Shown here: positions 18,906 through 26,601 of the stretch, one piece after another
Position numbering within the stretch: the stretch's first letter is position 1
Layout: each line of letters begins with the position of its first letter
NCBI RefSeq assembly: GCF_018403225.1
Contig: NZ_BOSG01000001.1
Coordinates: forward strand, 1,674,001 to 1,738,000
Length of the DNA: 64,000 nt
Reading direction: 5' to 3'
DNA from: Paenibacillus sp. J23TS9
Lineage (GTDB): Bacteria; Bacillota; Bacilli; Paenibacillales; Paenibacillaceae
Translations under genes and position numbers: made by a program
The notes under the pieces: generated by a model
What the model was told of the DNA's origin: nothing
The model's input: only the letters and a program-made list of their open reading frames with translations
The model's database searches: none

Positions 18906-20468
18906 TTATTTTTTGAACTGAGCTTGGTACATTTCATTGGCTTCCTTGGTTAATTCATCGCCGCCTTTTGCCTTCCATTCCGTTACGAATTTATCGAAAT
19001 CACTCAGAGGAATTTCGCCGCTGATGATTTGAGCGAAATATTTTTGCATAAGTGACGTCAGGTCTTGTTTGTATTTCCCGTCCGAAGGCAGCACCGAGAA
19101 CAGCAGCGCATCGGTCCATCTTGGAGCGGATGAATATGTTTTAACCGCCTCATTCAGCTTCGGATCGGAATATTTGTCCCGGTAAGCTTGGGTTGTAATG
19201 TTACCAAAAGAGAACAGACGGATTCCAAGCTGATCGCGCTGCTCCTGCTTTTCGAAACCAGGCAGGAATTTTGTGGCCCCTGAGGTGGCACCGCTCTCGA
19301 CAAAATCCCATTGAGTTCCCTTTACGCCAAGGCTGGTCCTATTGATCGTCTCTTCATCATTGCTCTGTGCCTGTAAAATTTCGAACAGCTTTTCAAGCTT
19401 TTCAGGCTGATCCTTTACTTTACTGCCGATGACCATGAAATTACTCTTTATCCCCCAATCCCATGAGCCGTCGCCGCCAGGACCCTTCGGATTCTTGGAA
19501 AATGCCATCTTGGCATCCGGATTCAATGCCTGCATTTCCTTGACTGTGGCAGATTCAGGAAGTGCACCTTTGCTGATTTGCTCTTCAATGACGCCGATCC
19601 GGTTGTTGTAAAGTTTCTTACGATATGAATCCTGTGTATCTGTGATGAATTCAGGATCGATGACGCCATCCGCATACCATTTCTGCAGCTTTGCCAAGGC
19701 TTCCTTTGTCTCCGGCATGACCGAACCGTTTACAATCTGACCATCCCTCTCCATCCACATGGTCGGCTCCACGCCGAATGCCCCGAAGATGGAATAGAAA
19801 CCTGAAGACCAGGTGGAAGTAGCCGTTCCTGTTAAACCGTACGTATCCTTAGCACCGTTACCGTCCGGATCCTTTTGAGCAAAGGCATACACAGCCTCCT
19901 CGAATTCATCCAAGGTCTCCGGGACTTTAGTGATACCGACCTTATCCAACCAGTCCTTACGCCATAACATCGCTAAATCATATGGCTTCAAATCGATAAA
20001 CATCGGGATGGCCCACAGCTCGTTATTTACGGTAACGGTTTGGAACAGCTCTTTCTTTTTTTCGATATCTGCGTAATACTCAGGCATTTTCTCCTTCAAC
20101 ATGTTCTGATCAATGCTCATTAACACGCCTTGATTCTGGTAAGCGATTACATTTGCAGGGTCGCCGAGCATAAATATGTCTGGTACATCCCCGGATGCGA
20201 TACTGGCATCCGTTACCTTCACCGGTTTGATCTTTACATTAAACTTCTGCTCCAGCCACTTCTGTACCTCAGAGTCATTTACGACTCCGTCAGCCGCGAA
20301 ATGAATGCCCCAGGAGATTTCGATCGGCTTGGACTTCGCTTCCGGGGTGCCTCCTATATTTGGACTTGGACTTGAGGTGTCTGTCTTGGAAGTACATCCG
20401 GTAAGCAAGCTTGCAGCTAAACTTACCGTCAGTAAGATGGCGCTTACAAATTTGATTCTTTTACTCAA
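18906..20468 (-). CDS. Extracellular solute-binding lipoprotein of sugar ABC importer, LplA type
   Basis: 520 residues, the usual length for LplA-type binding proteins (490-560). The signal sequence ends in the lipobox LLTGC, so the cysteine is lipidated and the protein anchored to the outer face of the membrane. The mature part shows the two-lobe pattern of family 1 binding proteins (VPDIFMLGDPANVIAYQNQG, DPDGNGAKDTYGLTGT). It is the first gene of the LplA-LplB-LplC operon, divergent from a membrane AraC sensor that probably controls it. The ligand is expected to be an oligosaccharide released by the neighbouring secreted beta-helix protein, an inference from position. Confidence 0.93.
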   Translation of the reverse strand: MSKRIKFVSAILLTVSLAASLLTGCTSKTDTSSPSPNIGGTPEAKSKPIEISWGIHFAADGVVNDSEVQKWLEQKFNVKIKPVKVTDASIASGDVPDIFMLGDPANVIAYQNQGVLMSIDQNMLKEKMPEYYADIEKKKELFQTVTVNNELWAIPMFIDLKPYDLAMLWRKDWLDKVGITKVPETLDEFEEAVYAFAQKDPDGNGAKDTYGLTGTATSTWSSGFYSIFGAFGVEPTMWMERDGQIVNGSVMPETKEALAKLQKWYADGVIDPEFITDTQDSYRKKLYNNRIGVIEEQISKGALPESATVKEMQALNPDAKMAFSKNPKGPGGDGSWDWGIKSNFMVIGSKVKDQPEKLEKLFEILQAQSNDEETINRTSLGVKGTQWDFVESGATSGATKFLPGFEKQEQRDQLGIRLFSFGNITTQAYRDKYSDPKLNEAVKTYSSAPRWTDALLFSVLPSDGKYKQDLTSLMQKYFAQIISGEIPLSDFDKFVTEWKAKGGDELTKEANEMYQAQFKK

Positions 20469-20762
20469 AAGAACCTACCCCCTGTTATGAAATTGTTATT
20501 GGATTCGATACATCCGCAGCCCGTATGACGACCCGGCCGGGTATTGGGAACGGCTTTTACTATCTAAAACTTTAAGCTTATATCGTGCCAGTGCACAATC
20601 CTCTGATTCCATTTTTCTTATGTTTTTGGCTCCGAAAGCCGTTTTAAGCTTCTGACGTTATTCCGTTTTTTGTATGTTTTTCAATTTCGATCTGTTCTAA
20701 TTCCGTTTATGTGATATATAATTGACTGCACACGTCTTTTAAAATATCCGGAACTTTATATT

Positions 20763-20776
20763 TGTAAGCGCTGCCA
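20763..20776 (+). promoter_or_regulatory. Candidate CcpA-binding cre site upstream of the membrane AraC gene
   Basis: TGTAAGCGCTGCCA fits the cre pattern TGWAANCGNTNWCA at all but one position. It lies 26 bases upstream of the GTG start of the membrane AraC regulator, in the 333-base divergent region shared with the LplA-type gene. Carbon catabolite repression of the sensor, and through it the importer, would fit. The rest of the divergent region holds no ORF; clear -35/-10 pairs were not resolved. Confidence 0.5.
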
Positions 20777-20801
20777 CGCCCGAAGTTAAGGGGGGATTGC
20801 C

Positions 20802-23150
20802 GTGAGGGGACTTTTGGCTATGAAGAATAATTCCATGTTCGTAAAACTGCTCTTATCCATGACCGCCATTGCTCTAATCACTGTTGTTCTCATTTCATCA
20901 GTCACTTACATGATATCTGCAAATAACAGTGTTCGTAACTCCATCGGATACAATGAATCCGTCTTGGCTCAGCAGCAGGAGCTGATTCAAAAGGAGCTGA
21001 CCACCATTAGAAATGCAGCCAACAGTCTGCTAATGGCTCAATCCTACTTGTACCAGACCATAGGAGGTAAGCTCTCCGTAAGTTCATTAATCGATTTATC
21101 CGCGCTTGTGGAAGAGCAAAAAAAGCTCAGTCCCTACATCGATTCCATTTATTTGTACTATGCCCCGCTCGAGCTTGTCCTGACATCACGTCCGGAGGTA
21201 AAGACTTCTCCTATATTGAGCTTTGCCGATCAATCCTGGCTGGATACTTTAAATCAAGATACGGGATCTCGTACGGTGTGGTTAACCGGAAGGCAGAATG
21301 GTTTTGCTCCGGATCATCCTGCGACCTCCCTGCTTCAGAAGATGCCACTGATCGGCCATGTGGATGGCGCCATCGTCATTAATTTGAATCTGGATCGACT
21401 CTTTGCCGACTACTTAAGTCATTACAAGAGCAAAAAAGGCACCATCATGGTGATCGGTCCGCAAGGTGAACTTCTCTATTCCGATGCTCCTGACGGAGAA
21501 ACGCTCCTTCAGCAATTGGATGCAGAACAGATCACACCCGACAGCGGCTACTATATCGGCGACTCCGATCAGATCGTGACCTACACGACATCGAATATGA
21601 CAGGCTGGCGATTCGTCGATATCACCGAGCGATCCGTCCTTCTGCAAGGCATGAACGGTATTAAAATCATCGTTTGGACCGTCGCCATCCTATACATTAC
21701 GGTTGCTGTTGCGATTTCCTATTATTTATCGAGAAGATTATATCGCCCGCTTCAAAGCGTGATTTCCTATATCGTGAGCTCTGAAGAATCCGAACGGCGC
21801 GACAAATCCGGCGCCCCAAGACGTACTGACGAAGCTGGCTATATCCGTCATTCATTTGAGCAGATGACACGACACCACGATATCTTAATGAAAGAGAAGC
21901 GAAAAGTGGATGAACTCCTCATCGGCAACCGTACGGCCATTAAGGAAAAGTATTTGAACGATTTAATCCATGGCGCCGGTCGGGAAGAACCTGTTAGCGG
22001 ACCCGACCATGCGGCAGAGCTGCTTGGATTAAAGCTTGATTTCGATCGTTATGCCATCCTGATCCTCGAACTGGAAGAGCATGATCCGATGATGGGAACG
22101 GAGGATATATTCCATTCCCATCTGCTCCAGTACGGTCTGATGGAAGAACTGGGAGAAGATATCGACGGAGAAATCTTTGTCAAAGACAGCAGGCATACGG
22201 TCATCCTCCTCTCCTTACAACCGGATGCCGATGATACCTTTCCGATGGAACAAGCCCGGAGTCTCAAACTATATTTTCACAGTCGTTACGGTATCTCCGT
22301 GACCATCGCTGTCAGTCGCGTTCACTTCGGAGAGCCATCCGTGCGTGCGGCTTACAACGAGACTCAGGAGGCATTAAATATGAAAATATACATTGGTAAG
22401 GGCGAAATTCTGCCTTATTCTATTCTGGATGAATGGAAATCGGAAGAAGGTTCCTACTATTATCCTTATGAACTTGAGACGAAGCTGCAGCAATCCCTTT
22501 TGCAGACGGATAAAGAGGAATGTACCGCTGTGATCCGATCCATCACCCGGGAGGTGCTGGACCAAAGGTTGGGTAGAGCCAATATTCACCAGCTGTATGT
22601 GCAATTAAGCGGCGAGCTGGTTAAAACACTCGTTCAGACCGGCGGTGAGGTGACCGCTGTTTTCGGCGAAAAATCATCCTATACCGAAGCTTTGGCGCGC
22701 GCGGAAACTGTACAGGATATGGAGGAATGCGTCTTAACGATGTGCAGTAAGATCATTGACTACCATCGAGAGAAACGCTCTAAAATGACGGATGTGACGC
22801 TTCAGCTCGCCACGGAATACATGGACAACAATTTCAACAACAATATATCCGTGGATAGTGTGGCGGAACATGTAAAACGCAGCACGTCCTACTTGGGACG
22901 CATCTTCAAGGAGTCCAAGGGCATGACCGTCAATGATTATCTCATCCAGCTTCGCATTAAGCGAGCCATGGAGCTGTTGAAGCAGACAGACGTCTCCGTG
23001 GAGGAGATTTGCCGGGAGATCGGGTACGCGAACGTCAGCTATTTCAACAAAATCTTCAAAGCCAGAACGGGACTTACCCCGGGACAATTCCGGCACCAAC
23101 AGGCGGCGGAACAACGCCTGGCCCAGGGACAGGGTCCAAAAACATCCTAA
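20802..23150 (+). CDS. Membrane-bound AraC-family regulator with extracellular sensor domain
   Basis: 782 residues. The first membrane helix is at about 18-40 (LLLSMTAIALITVVLISSV) and the second at about 287-308 (IIVWTVAILYITVAVAISYY). They enclose about 245 extracellular residues of cache-like type. A HAMP-like linker (SRRLYRPLQSVISYI), a middle domain and a C-terminal AraC helix-turn-helix (about 670-765, STSYLGRIFKESKGMTVNDY) follow. It is a one-component relative of YesN systems: the DNA-binding part is on the same chain as the sensor. The GTG at 20802 follows AAGGGGGG; ATG at 20820 is an alternative. It is divergent from the LplA-type operon, its likely target. Confidence 0.9.
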   Translation: MRGLLAMKNNSMFVKLLLSMTAIALITVVLISSVTYMISANNSVRNSIGYNESVLAQQQELIQKELTTIRNAANSLLMAQSYLYQTIGGKLSVSSLIDLSALVEEQKKLSPYIDSIYLYYAPLELVLTSRPEVKTSPILSFADQSWLDTLNQDTGSRTVWLTGRQNGFAPDHPATSLLQKMPLIGHVDGAIVINLNLDRLFADYLSHYKSKKGTIMVIGPQGELLYSDAPDGETLLQQLDAEQITPDSGYYIGDSDQIVTYTTSNMTGWRFVDITERSVLLQGMNGIKIIVWTVAILYITVAVAISYYLSRRLYRPLQSVISYIVSSEESERRDKSGAPRRTDEAGYIRHSFEQMTRHHDILMKEKRKVDELLIGNRTAIKEKYLNDLIHGAGREEPVSGPDHAAELLGLKLDFDRYAILILELEEHDPMMGTEDIFHSHLLQYGLMEELGEDIDGEIFVKDSRHTVILLSLQPDADDTFPMEQARSLKLYFHSRYGISVTIAVSRVHFGEPSVRAAYNETQEALNMKIYIGKGEILPYSILDEWKSEEGSYYYPYELETKLQQSLLQTDKEECTAVIRSITREVLDQRLGRANIHQLYVQLSGELVKTLVQTGGEVTAVFGEKSSYTEALARAETVQDMEECVLTMCSKIIDYHREKRSKMTDVTLQLATEYMDNNFNNNISVDSVAEHVKRSTSYLGRIFKESKGMTVNDYLIQLRIKRAMELLKQTDVSVEEICREIGYANVSYFNKIFKARTGLTPGQFRHQQAAEQRLAQGQGPKTS

Positions 23151-23213
23151 TTCGGTCAATTTCGGGTTTGCATCCTCACACGTTATTACCTCTGTTTATA
23201 GAATTGAATTACT

Positions 23214-23254
23214 GCCCAATGAGAAATGGTTAATGGTTATCCGACTCATTGGGC
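23214..23254 (+). terminator. Probable terminator after the membrane AraC gene
   Basis: A 10-bp inverted repeat GCCCAATGAG/CTCATTGGGC with a 21-base loop, 64 bases past the stop, followed after several bases by a short T run. The large loop makes this weaker than the other terminators in the window. Confidence 0.45.
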
Positions 23255-23312
23255 CGTGTATTGATCTTTTAATGAGAATGGAGGTTTCCCCGTGAAGAAG
23301 CCTCATATCACT

Positions 23313-23592
23313 TTAATTCCTTATCTGATCCAATGTATCTGAGTAAAATAAAATTGCCTTTCTATTGCTCTGAATCCCCTCATCGTTACTTGTTTCTGCT
23401 AGTTGCTTCAATAATATTGACATGGCTTCATCATACATCCCTAATGTTCTATATGTACTTCCAAGTCCAAATAATGCACCTTGTCTTTCTTCTCCCTTTA
23501 ATCCATTCTAGAGATTTATAAGGCACTGCTTCACTTTCTAATCCTAGAACGTCATGAATCCGAACACACTGTTATTGGGTCAGCGTCTTCAT
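23313..23592 (-). pseudogene. Decayed tetratricopeptide-repeat protein (TPR_5-like)
   Basis: GGAGG and ATG at 23592 start a frame that stops after six codons. Shifted frames then give IHDVLGLESEAVPYKSLEW, followed after another shift by ERQGALFGLGSTYRTLGMYD and EAMSILLKQLAETSNDEG, ending at a TAA at 23313. This order matches small TPR_5-type proteins of Firmicutes (about 120-170 residues) with internal material lost. At least two frame breaks mean no product is made. It lies downstream of the kinase-like gene on the same strand. Confidence 0.7.
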
Positions 23593-23615
23593 TGGACCTC
23601 CTAAACTCAGTTTGA

Positions 23616-24170
23616 TTACGCTTTTGTTTCTATGATAATTTCCCCTTCTCCAGAAGGTATTTCAAAACCCTCCAGGAATGAAGATAATATTTCTTCAGTT
23701 ATTGTAAATGCTGCATTTGCATCGAATCTCTGACTCCGAATACGAAGTCGTTCACGTAATTCATTAGGATGAACTTTCAAATATATAAGTTTCCACAATC
23801 CTCCTCCAACTTCAATTAACTTCTTATATTCATTTCGTCTCTTTCGTTGCCAAAAACTGAAATCGACAACCACATTACGCTTTTCATTCAAAAGATTGAC
23901 TAGTTCATTACGCAACTTTAACTCGGCTTCAACTTTTAATTGCTCGTACATTTCAATTGGGTAGTCAATTCCGTAACGACCATGCGTAGCCCATATTTCT
24001 TCATCAATGGAAAGACGTACAAAACCTCTCTTCTCTAATCTTTGAGCAAATGTTGTTTTTCCGGATCCTGCTACTCCACACATCATGGCTACTAATGGAA
24101 CGGAAACATCTGCTTGGTTAATAAAATCATCTATTTCAAAATCGTCATGCAACTTATATTCTCCTTTCAT
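23616..24170 (-). CDS. P-loop ATPase / predicted kinase (zeta-toxin-like fold)
   Basis: 184 residues. A Walker A motif GVAGSGKTT lies at about 34-42, followed by RLSIDEEIWATHG and a central NVVVDFSFWQRKRRNEYK, in the layout of small AAA/zeta-toxin-like kinases that phosphorylate a small molecule. Basic residues in LRERLRIRSQRF form a possible lid. The substrate is unknown and no antitoxin gene is next to it, so a toxin role is not supported. The gene is AT-rich compared with its neighbours and sits in a patch of small, partly decayed genes, which suggests acquisition. Confidence 0.75.
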   Translation of the reverse strand: MKGEYKLHDDFEIDDFINQADVSVPLVAMMCGVAGSGKTTFAQRLEKRGFVRLSIDEEIWATHGRYGIDYPIEMYEQLKVEAELKLRNELVNLLNEKRNVVVDFSFWQRKRRNEYKKLIEVGGGLWKLIYLKVHPNELRERLRIRSQRFDANAAFTITEEILSSFLEGFEIPSGEGEIIIETKA

Positions 24171-24233
24171 CTTCTTCCTTCGCTTCCTTGAAATCCTTCT
24201 GTCGGACCGAGGAGTATGCCCGATGCGTGAATA

Positions 24234-24399
24234 TAATGTTAAGTGATGTCATCGAGCCCTTTTGTCTCTGCACTTACAAGCTTTTAAGCTCCGGATTTTA
24301 AAAACTCTTTGTTGTTTTTCTACTTGCACCTTCGTTTTTTCTTCCGGTTGATATTTGTTCAGAATACTTTTCGTTTTTCGATGATTTCACTTAACGTTG
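24234..24399. repeat. Imperfect inverted repeat bracketing a gene-free 165-bp stretch
   Basis: The arms at 24234-24254 and 24379-24399 match at 17 of 21 positions, with the shared core GTTAAGTGA/TCACTTAAC and TCATCG/CGATGA. The stretch between is AT-rich without a convincing ORF. It could be a small non-autonomous mobile element or a conserved intergenic repeat. No target duplication was established. Confidence 0.45.
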
Positions 24400-24420
24400 C
24401 CCCGCACCGATTGAATCCCC

Positions 24421-24924
24421 CTATCTCACTCCATTATTAAAAATATATCCTTGGCCTTTCCAATCTTCCGTTTCTACATCAAGCAATTCAAAGTTACCCT
24501 TCGTATATTCCTCAATAACTCCCTTCCAAAAGGATTTAGAAGGACCATTATTTCCATGCTGGAGAACTTCCCAGTGTCCTCTAAACATATCAAATATCTT
24601 AATTGCTGCCTTCTTACCATTTCCCCTTCTCCGATACTTTCTCATGATAAAAAATTCAGCGATAGATTTCGCTTTATCATCCTTATGTAAGTAGCTATGG
24701 CTATTAATCAAAACAAACCCTGCATAATTATTATCGATCTTCACGAAAAAAGGATATCTGTTTTCATCAGTCCAATAATGGTCGAGATACTTATATCCAT
24801 AGACTCCATAATCATTGACATCTTGATCATTATATTCACTAAAATCGTATTCATATAATTCGATCAATTGTCTTAGTATAGACTTTTGATCCTCTTGAAC
24901 CTTGATGACATCAACCTGCTGCAT
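24421..24924 (-). CDS. GNAT-family N-acetyltransferase
   Basis: 167 residues. The acetyl-CoA-binding region is visible in SIAEFFIMRKYRRRGNGKKA (motif A, R-R-x-G-x-G/A), followed by KSFWKGVIEEYTKGNFE. The start follows AGGGAGA. It has the profile of small acetyltransferases acting on amines or drugs; the substrate is not evident. It lies among other small AT-rich minus-strand genes. A 250-base stretch with an inverted repeat separates it from the kinase-like gene. Confidence 0.82.
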   Translation of the reverse strand: MQQVDVIKVQEDQKSILRQLIELYEYDFSEYNDQDVNDYGVYGYKYLDHYWTDENRYPFFVKIDNNYAGFVLINSHSYLHKDDKAKSIAEFFIMRKYRRRGNGKKAAIKIFDMFRGHWEVLQHGNNGPSKSFWKGVIEEYTKGNFELLDVETEDWKGQGYIFNNGVR

Positions 24925-25056
24925 GGTCTAAATCTCCCTTCATTATTGAAAAGCTCTAGCAGAATCAACGTAGTCTATTGTTCCATGTTTTCTTATATAC
25001 TCAAATACTCTGTCTTTTTTATTATATCGTAGAACGATTTATTCTCTTTTGTCTCA

Positions 25057-25266
25057 TTAATATTCCAGTTTATAAACGACCTCACCATCTATCACTCGAC
25101 CATCTTCATCAAATCCCAATTTTTCATATAAAACACATTCCGGGAAAGCCTTGGCCTGTGCGAGTGAAAACAAATTTTTCGCTACAAATTCACTTTGTTC
25201 ATCAGCTACGCTCAACTTAATGACATCAAAAAAATTGCTTCGGTCTATTTCCTTAAATGCTATCAT
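25057..25266 (-). pseudogene. GNAT acetyltransferase remnant with internal in-frame deletion
   Basis: 69 residues. The first about 43 residues (MIAFKEIDRSNFFDVIKLSV...SLAQAKAFPEC) match the N-terminus of diamine/spermidine N-acetyltransferase-like proteins. The last about 26 (LYEKLGFDEDGRVIDGEVVY) match their C-terminus, where FYEKLGF is typical. The central acetyl-CoA-binding motif is missing, so roughly 80 residues have been lost in frame. The start has a plausible GGGGCGAG site. A stable short product is possible, but it cannot be a normal acetyltransferase. Confidence 0.7.
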
Positions 25267-25460
25267 AAATACTCGCCCCTATTTTCATGAAGTTAATCTT
25301 GGAGAAAATACTCTCTGTTAACTGATCTCTCCGACATTTTGAGCTGCTTTCAAATTACGCTATTATTCAAGCCCTTAAATGGAATTGTATCCCATTCTCT
25401 TTCCTATTTCACTACTTCTCATAAATAGGTTTTGTTAAACTGTGTTGTTAAAAAAACAAG

Positions 25461-25491
25461 TTGACATCGGAGTTTACTCCAATGTTATTGT
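25461..25491 (+). promoter_or_regulatory. MerR-type promoter with 19-bp spacer and operator dyad
   Basis: TTGACA at 25461-25466 and TATTGT at 25486-25491 are 19 bases apart, the stretched spacer that MerR proteins correct by twisting DNA. Inside it is the dyad GGAGT-TT-ACTCC. The -10 ends only 6 bases before the ATG of the merR-type gene at 25498. Confidence 0.8.
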
Positions 25492-25497
25492 GAATGT

Positions 25498-25971
25498 ATG
25501 GAAAAACAATATTCTATAAAAGAGGTTTCACGGATACTTGGTATCCCGAAGGATACGCTGCGGTACTATGACCGTATTGGAATCGTATCGCCGTCCCGGG
25601 GACACAATTCTTATCGCAGGTATTCTAGGGACGACATCGTCGATTTAATGAATATTCAAATCATGCAGTATGCGGACTTTTCTCTAGAAGAAATCAAGGG
25701 GAAGTTTCAGTTCCACAGAATGCAGAGTGTAGATCCTGCTTATTGCCAGGAGGTCGCTGAGTTCCTTGATGTCAAAAAAGCAGAAACACGCAAGAAAATC
25801 GCACATCTTGAAAAGGTCAGTCAGTTGCTTGACGTAGCCGTTAAAACGCTAAGGGACTTTAATTTTGAAAGTGACCAGCGGCTGGCAGTGTTCGTTCGGG
25901 AGATTTACCGGGATCTTCACAAGAAGGAACCTGAAATAACTAAGGAGGATTGTGATGGAAATCAAAATTAA
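25498..25971 (+). CDS. MerR-family transcriptional regulator
   Basis: 157 residues. The N-terminal winged helix reads YSIKEVSRILGIPKDTLRYY with RYSRDDIVDLMNIQIM, the canonical MerR DNA-binding domain, followed by a coiled-coil dimerisation helix (about 85-125, KKAETRKKIAHLEKVSQLLD). No metal-binding cysteine cluster is present; the only cysteines are C82 in DPAYCQEV and one near the C-terminus, so a metal or thiol sensor is not obvious. There is no ribosome binding site before the ATG, and the -10 lies so close that the message probably begins at the start codon. It is co-transcribed with the small membrane protein downstream, with which it overlaps. Confidence 0.92.
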   Translation: MEKQYSIKEVSRILGIPKDTLRYYDRIGIVSPSRGHNSYRRYSRDDIVDLMNIQIMQYADFSLEEIKGKFQFHRMQSVDPAYCQEVAEFLDVKKAETRKKIAHLEKVSQLLDVAVKTLRDFNFESDQRLAVFVREIYRDLHKKEPEITKEDCDGNQN

Positions 25972-26359
25972 GAATTATTATTGTTTGATAGCCGGCGTTC
26001 TTGCGATACTTTTTGCCGCTACGCATGCATGGAACGGGCAATCCGCTGTACTGCCGACGCTCTTAGTGAAGGATATAGCCTTGGATACACGGATAACATT
26101 CACGTATGTCTGGCACATTATTACCGCTGAGAATCTGGTTTTCGGCATAGTATTCATTTTCCTGTCATTTCAAAGCGAGAAATCGAAGATCCGGTTTGCT
26201 GCGTGGATGATTGTGTCACTTCTGCTCGTTCGTCTGATGGTCATTCTCGGTGTAACCGCAATATATGATGCTTCGGCACTTACGAATACGTTAATCGATT
26301 CGATTGCTATTTTAATCTATACTGCTTTTATTATACTGGGCACAAGAATTAAGAAATAA
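25955..26359 (+). CDS. Four-helix membrane protein of unknown function, MerR-linked
   Basis: 134 residues with four hydrophobic segments: LIAGVLAILFAATHAW, ITFTYVWHIITAENLVFGIV, AAWMIVSLLLVRLMVILGV and SIAILIYTAFIILG. I do not recognise a named family. AAGGAGG at 25940-25946 and 6 bases of spacing favour ATG at 25955 over GTG at 25952. The gene overlaps the end of the MerR gene by 17 bases, so translation is likely coupled and the protein is part of the MerR response. A conserved-looking histidine pair (H26 and the WH of the second helix) is the only notable feature. Confidence 0.75.
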   Translation: MEIKIKNYYCLIAGVLAILFAATHAWNGQSAVLPTLLVKDIALDTRITFTYVWHIITAENLVFGIVFIFLSFQSEKSKIRFAAWMIVSLLLVRLMVILGVTAIYDASALTNTLIDSIAILIYTAFIILGTRIKK

Positions 26360-26461
26360 TCGTAAGTAGGTCAACCATCCCTAACCAGCAGGAAGGTTTA
26401 AAGTACTAAACTGCGTTGCGCAGCCAGTGATTTGCAACACGCTAAAGGGTAACGAAAGTTC

Positions 26462-26493
26462 AGAATAAACCGCCTCATGTGGCGGTTTATTCT
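26462..26493. terminator. Terminator after the MerR/membrane-protein operon
   Basis: A perfect 13-bp inverted repeat AGAATAAACCGCC/GGCGGTTTATTCT with a 6-base loop, about 100 bases past the stop. The T run is weak. Confidence 0.65.
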
Positions 26494-26601
26494 ATTAGTC
26501 GCAAATCAACAATCAAGGAAAACAGAGCATATAAATAAAATTCAATTCGGATTTAGACATCGGCACAATCCAAACAAACTAAATGGCGAGCGAACTTGTG
26601 T

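Noticed and set aside
23295..23345. GTG ORF of 16 codons with a GGAGG site on the plus strand
   Set aside because: It ends inside the TPR relic and has no family; probably a chance Shine-Dalgarno or the stub of a deleted gene.
23616..24170. Zeta-type toxin of a toxin-antitoxin pair
   Set aside because: The Walker A and fold fit, but there is no small antitoxin gene next to it, so only a kinase-like ATPase is called.
24234..24399. Integron attC-like reading of the GTTAAGT/ACTTAAC arms
   Set aside because: The order of core sites is opposite to an attC, there is no integrase and only one copy is present, so an integron is not supported.
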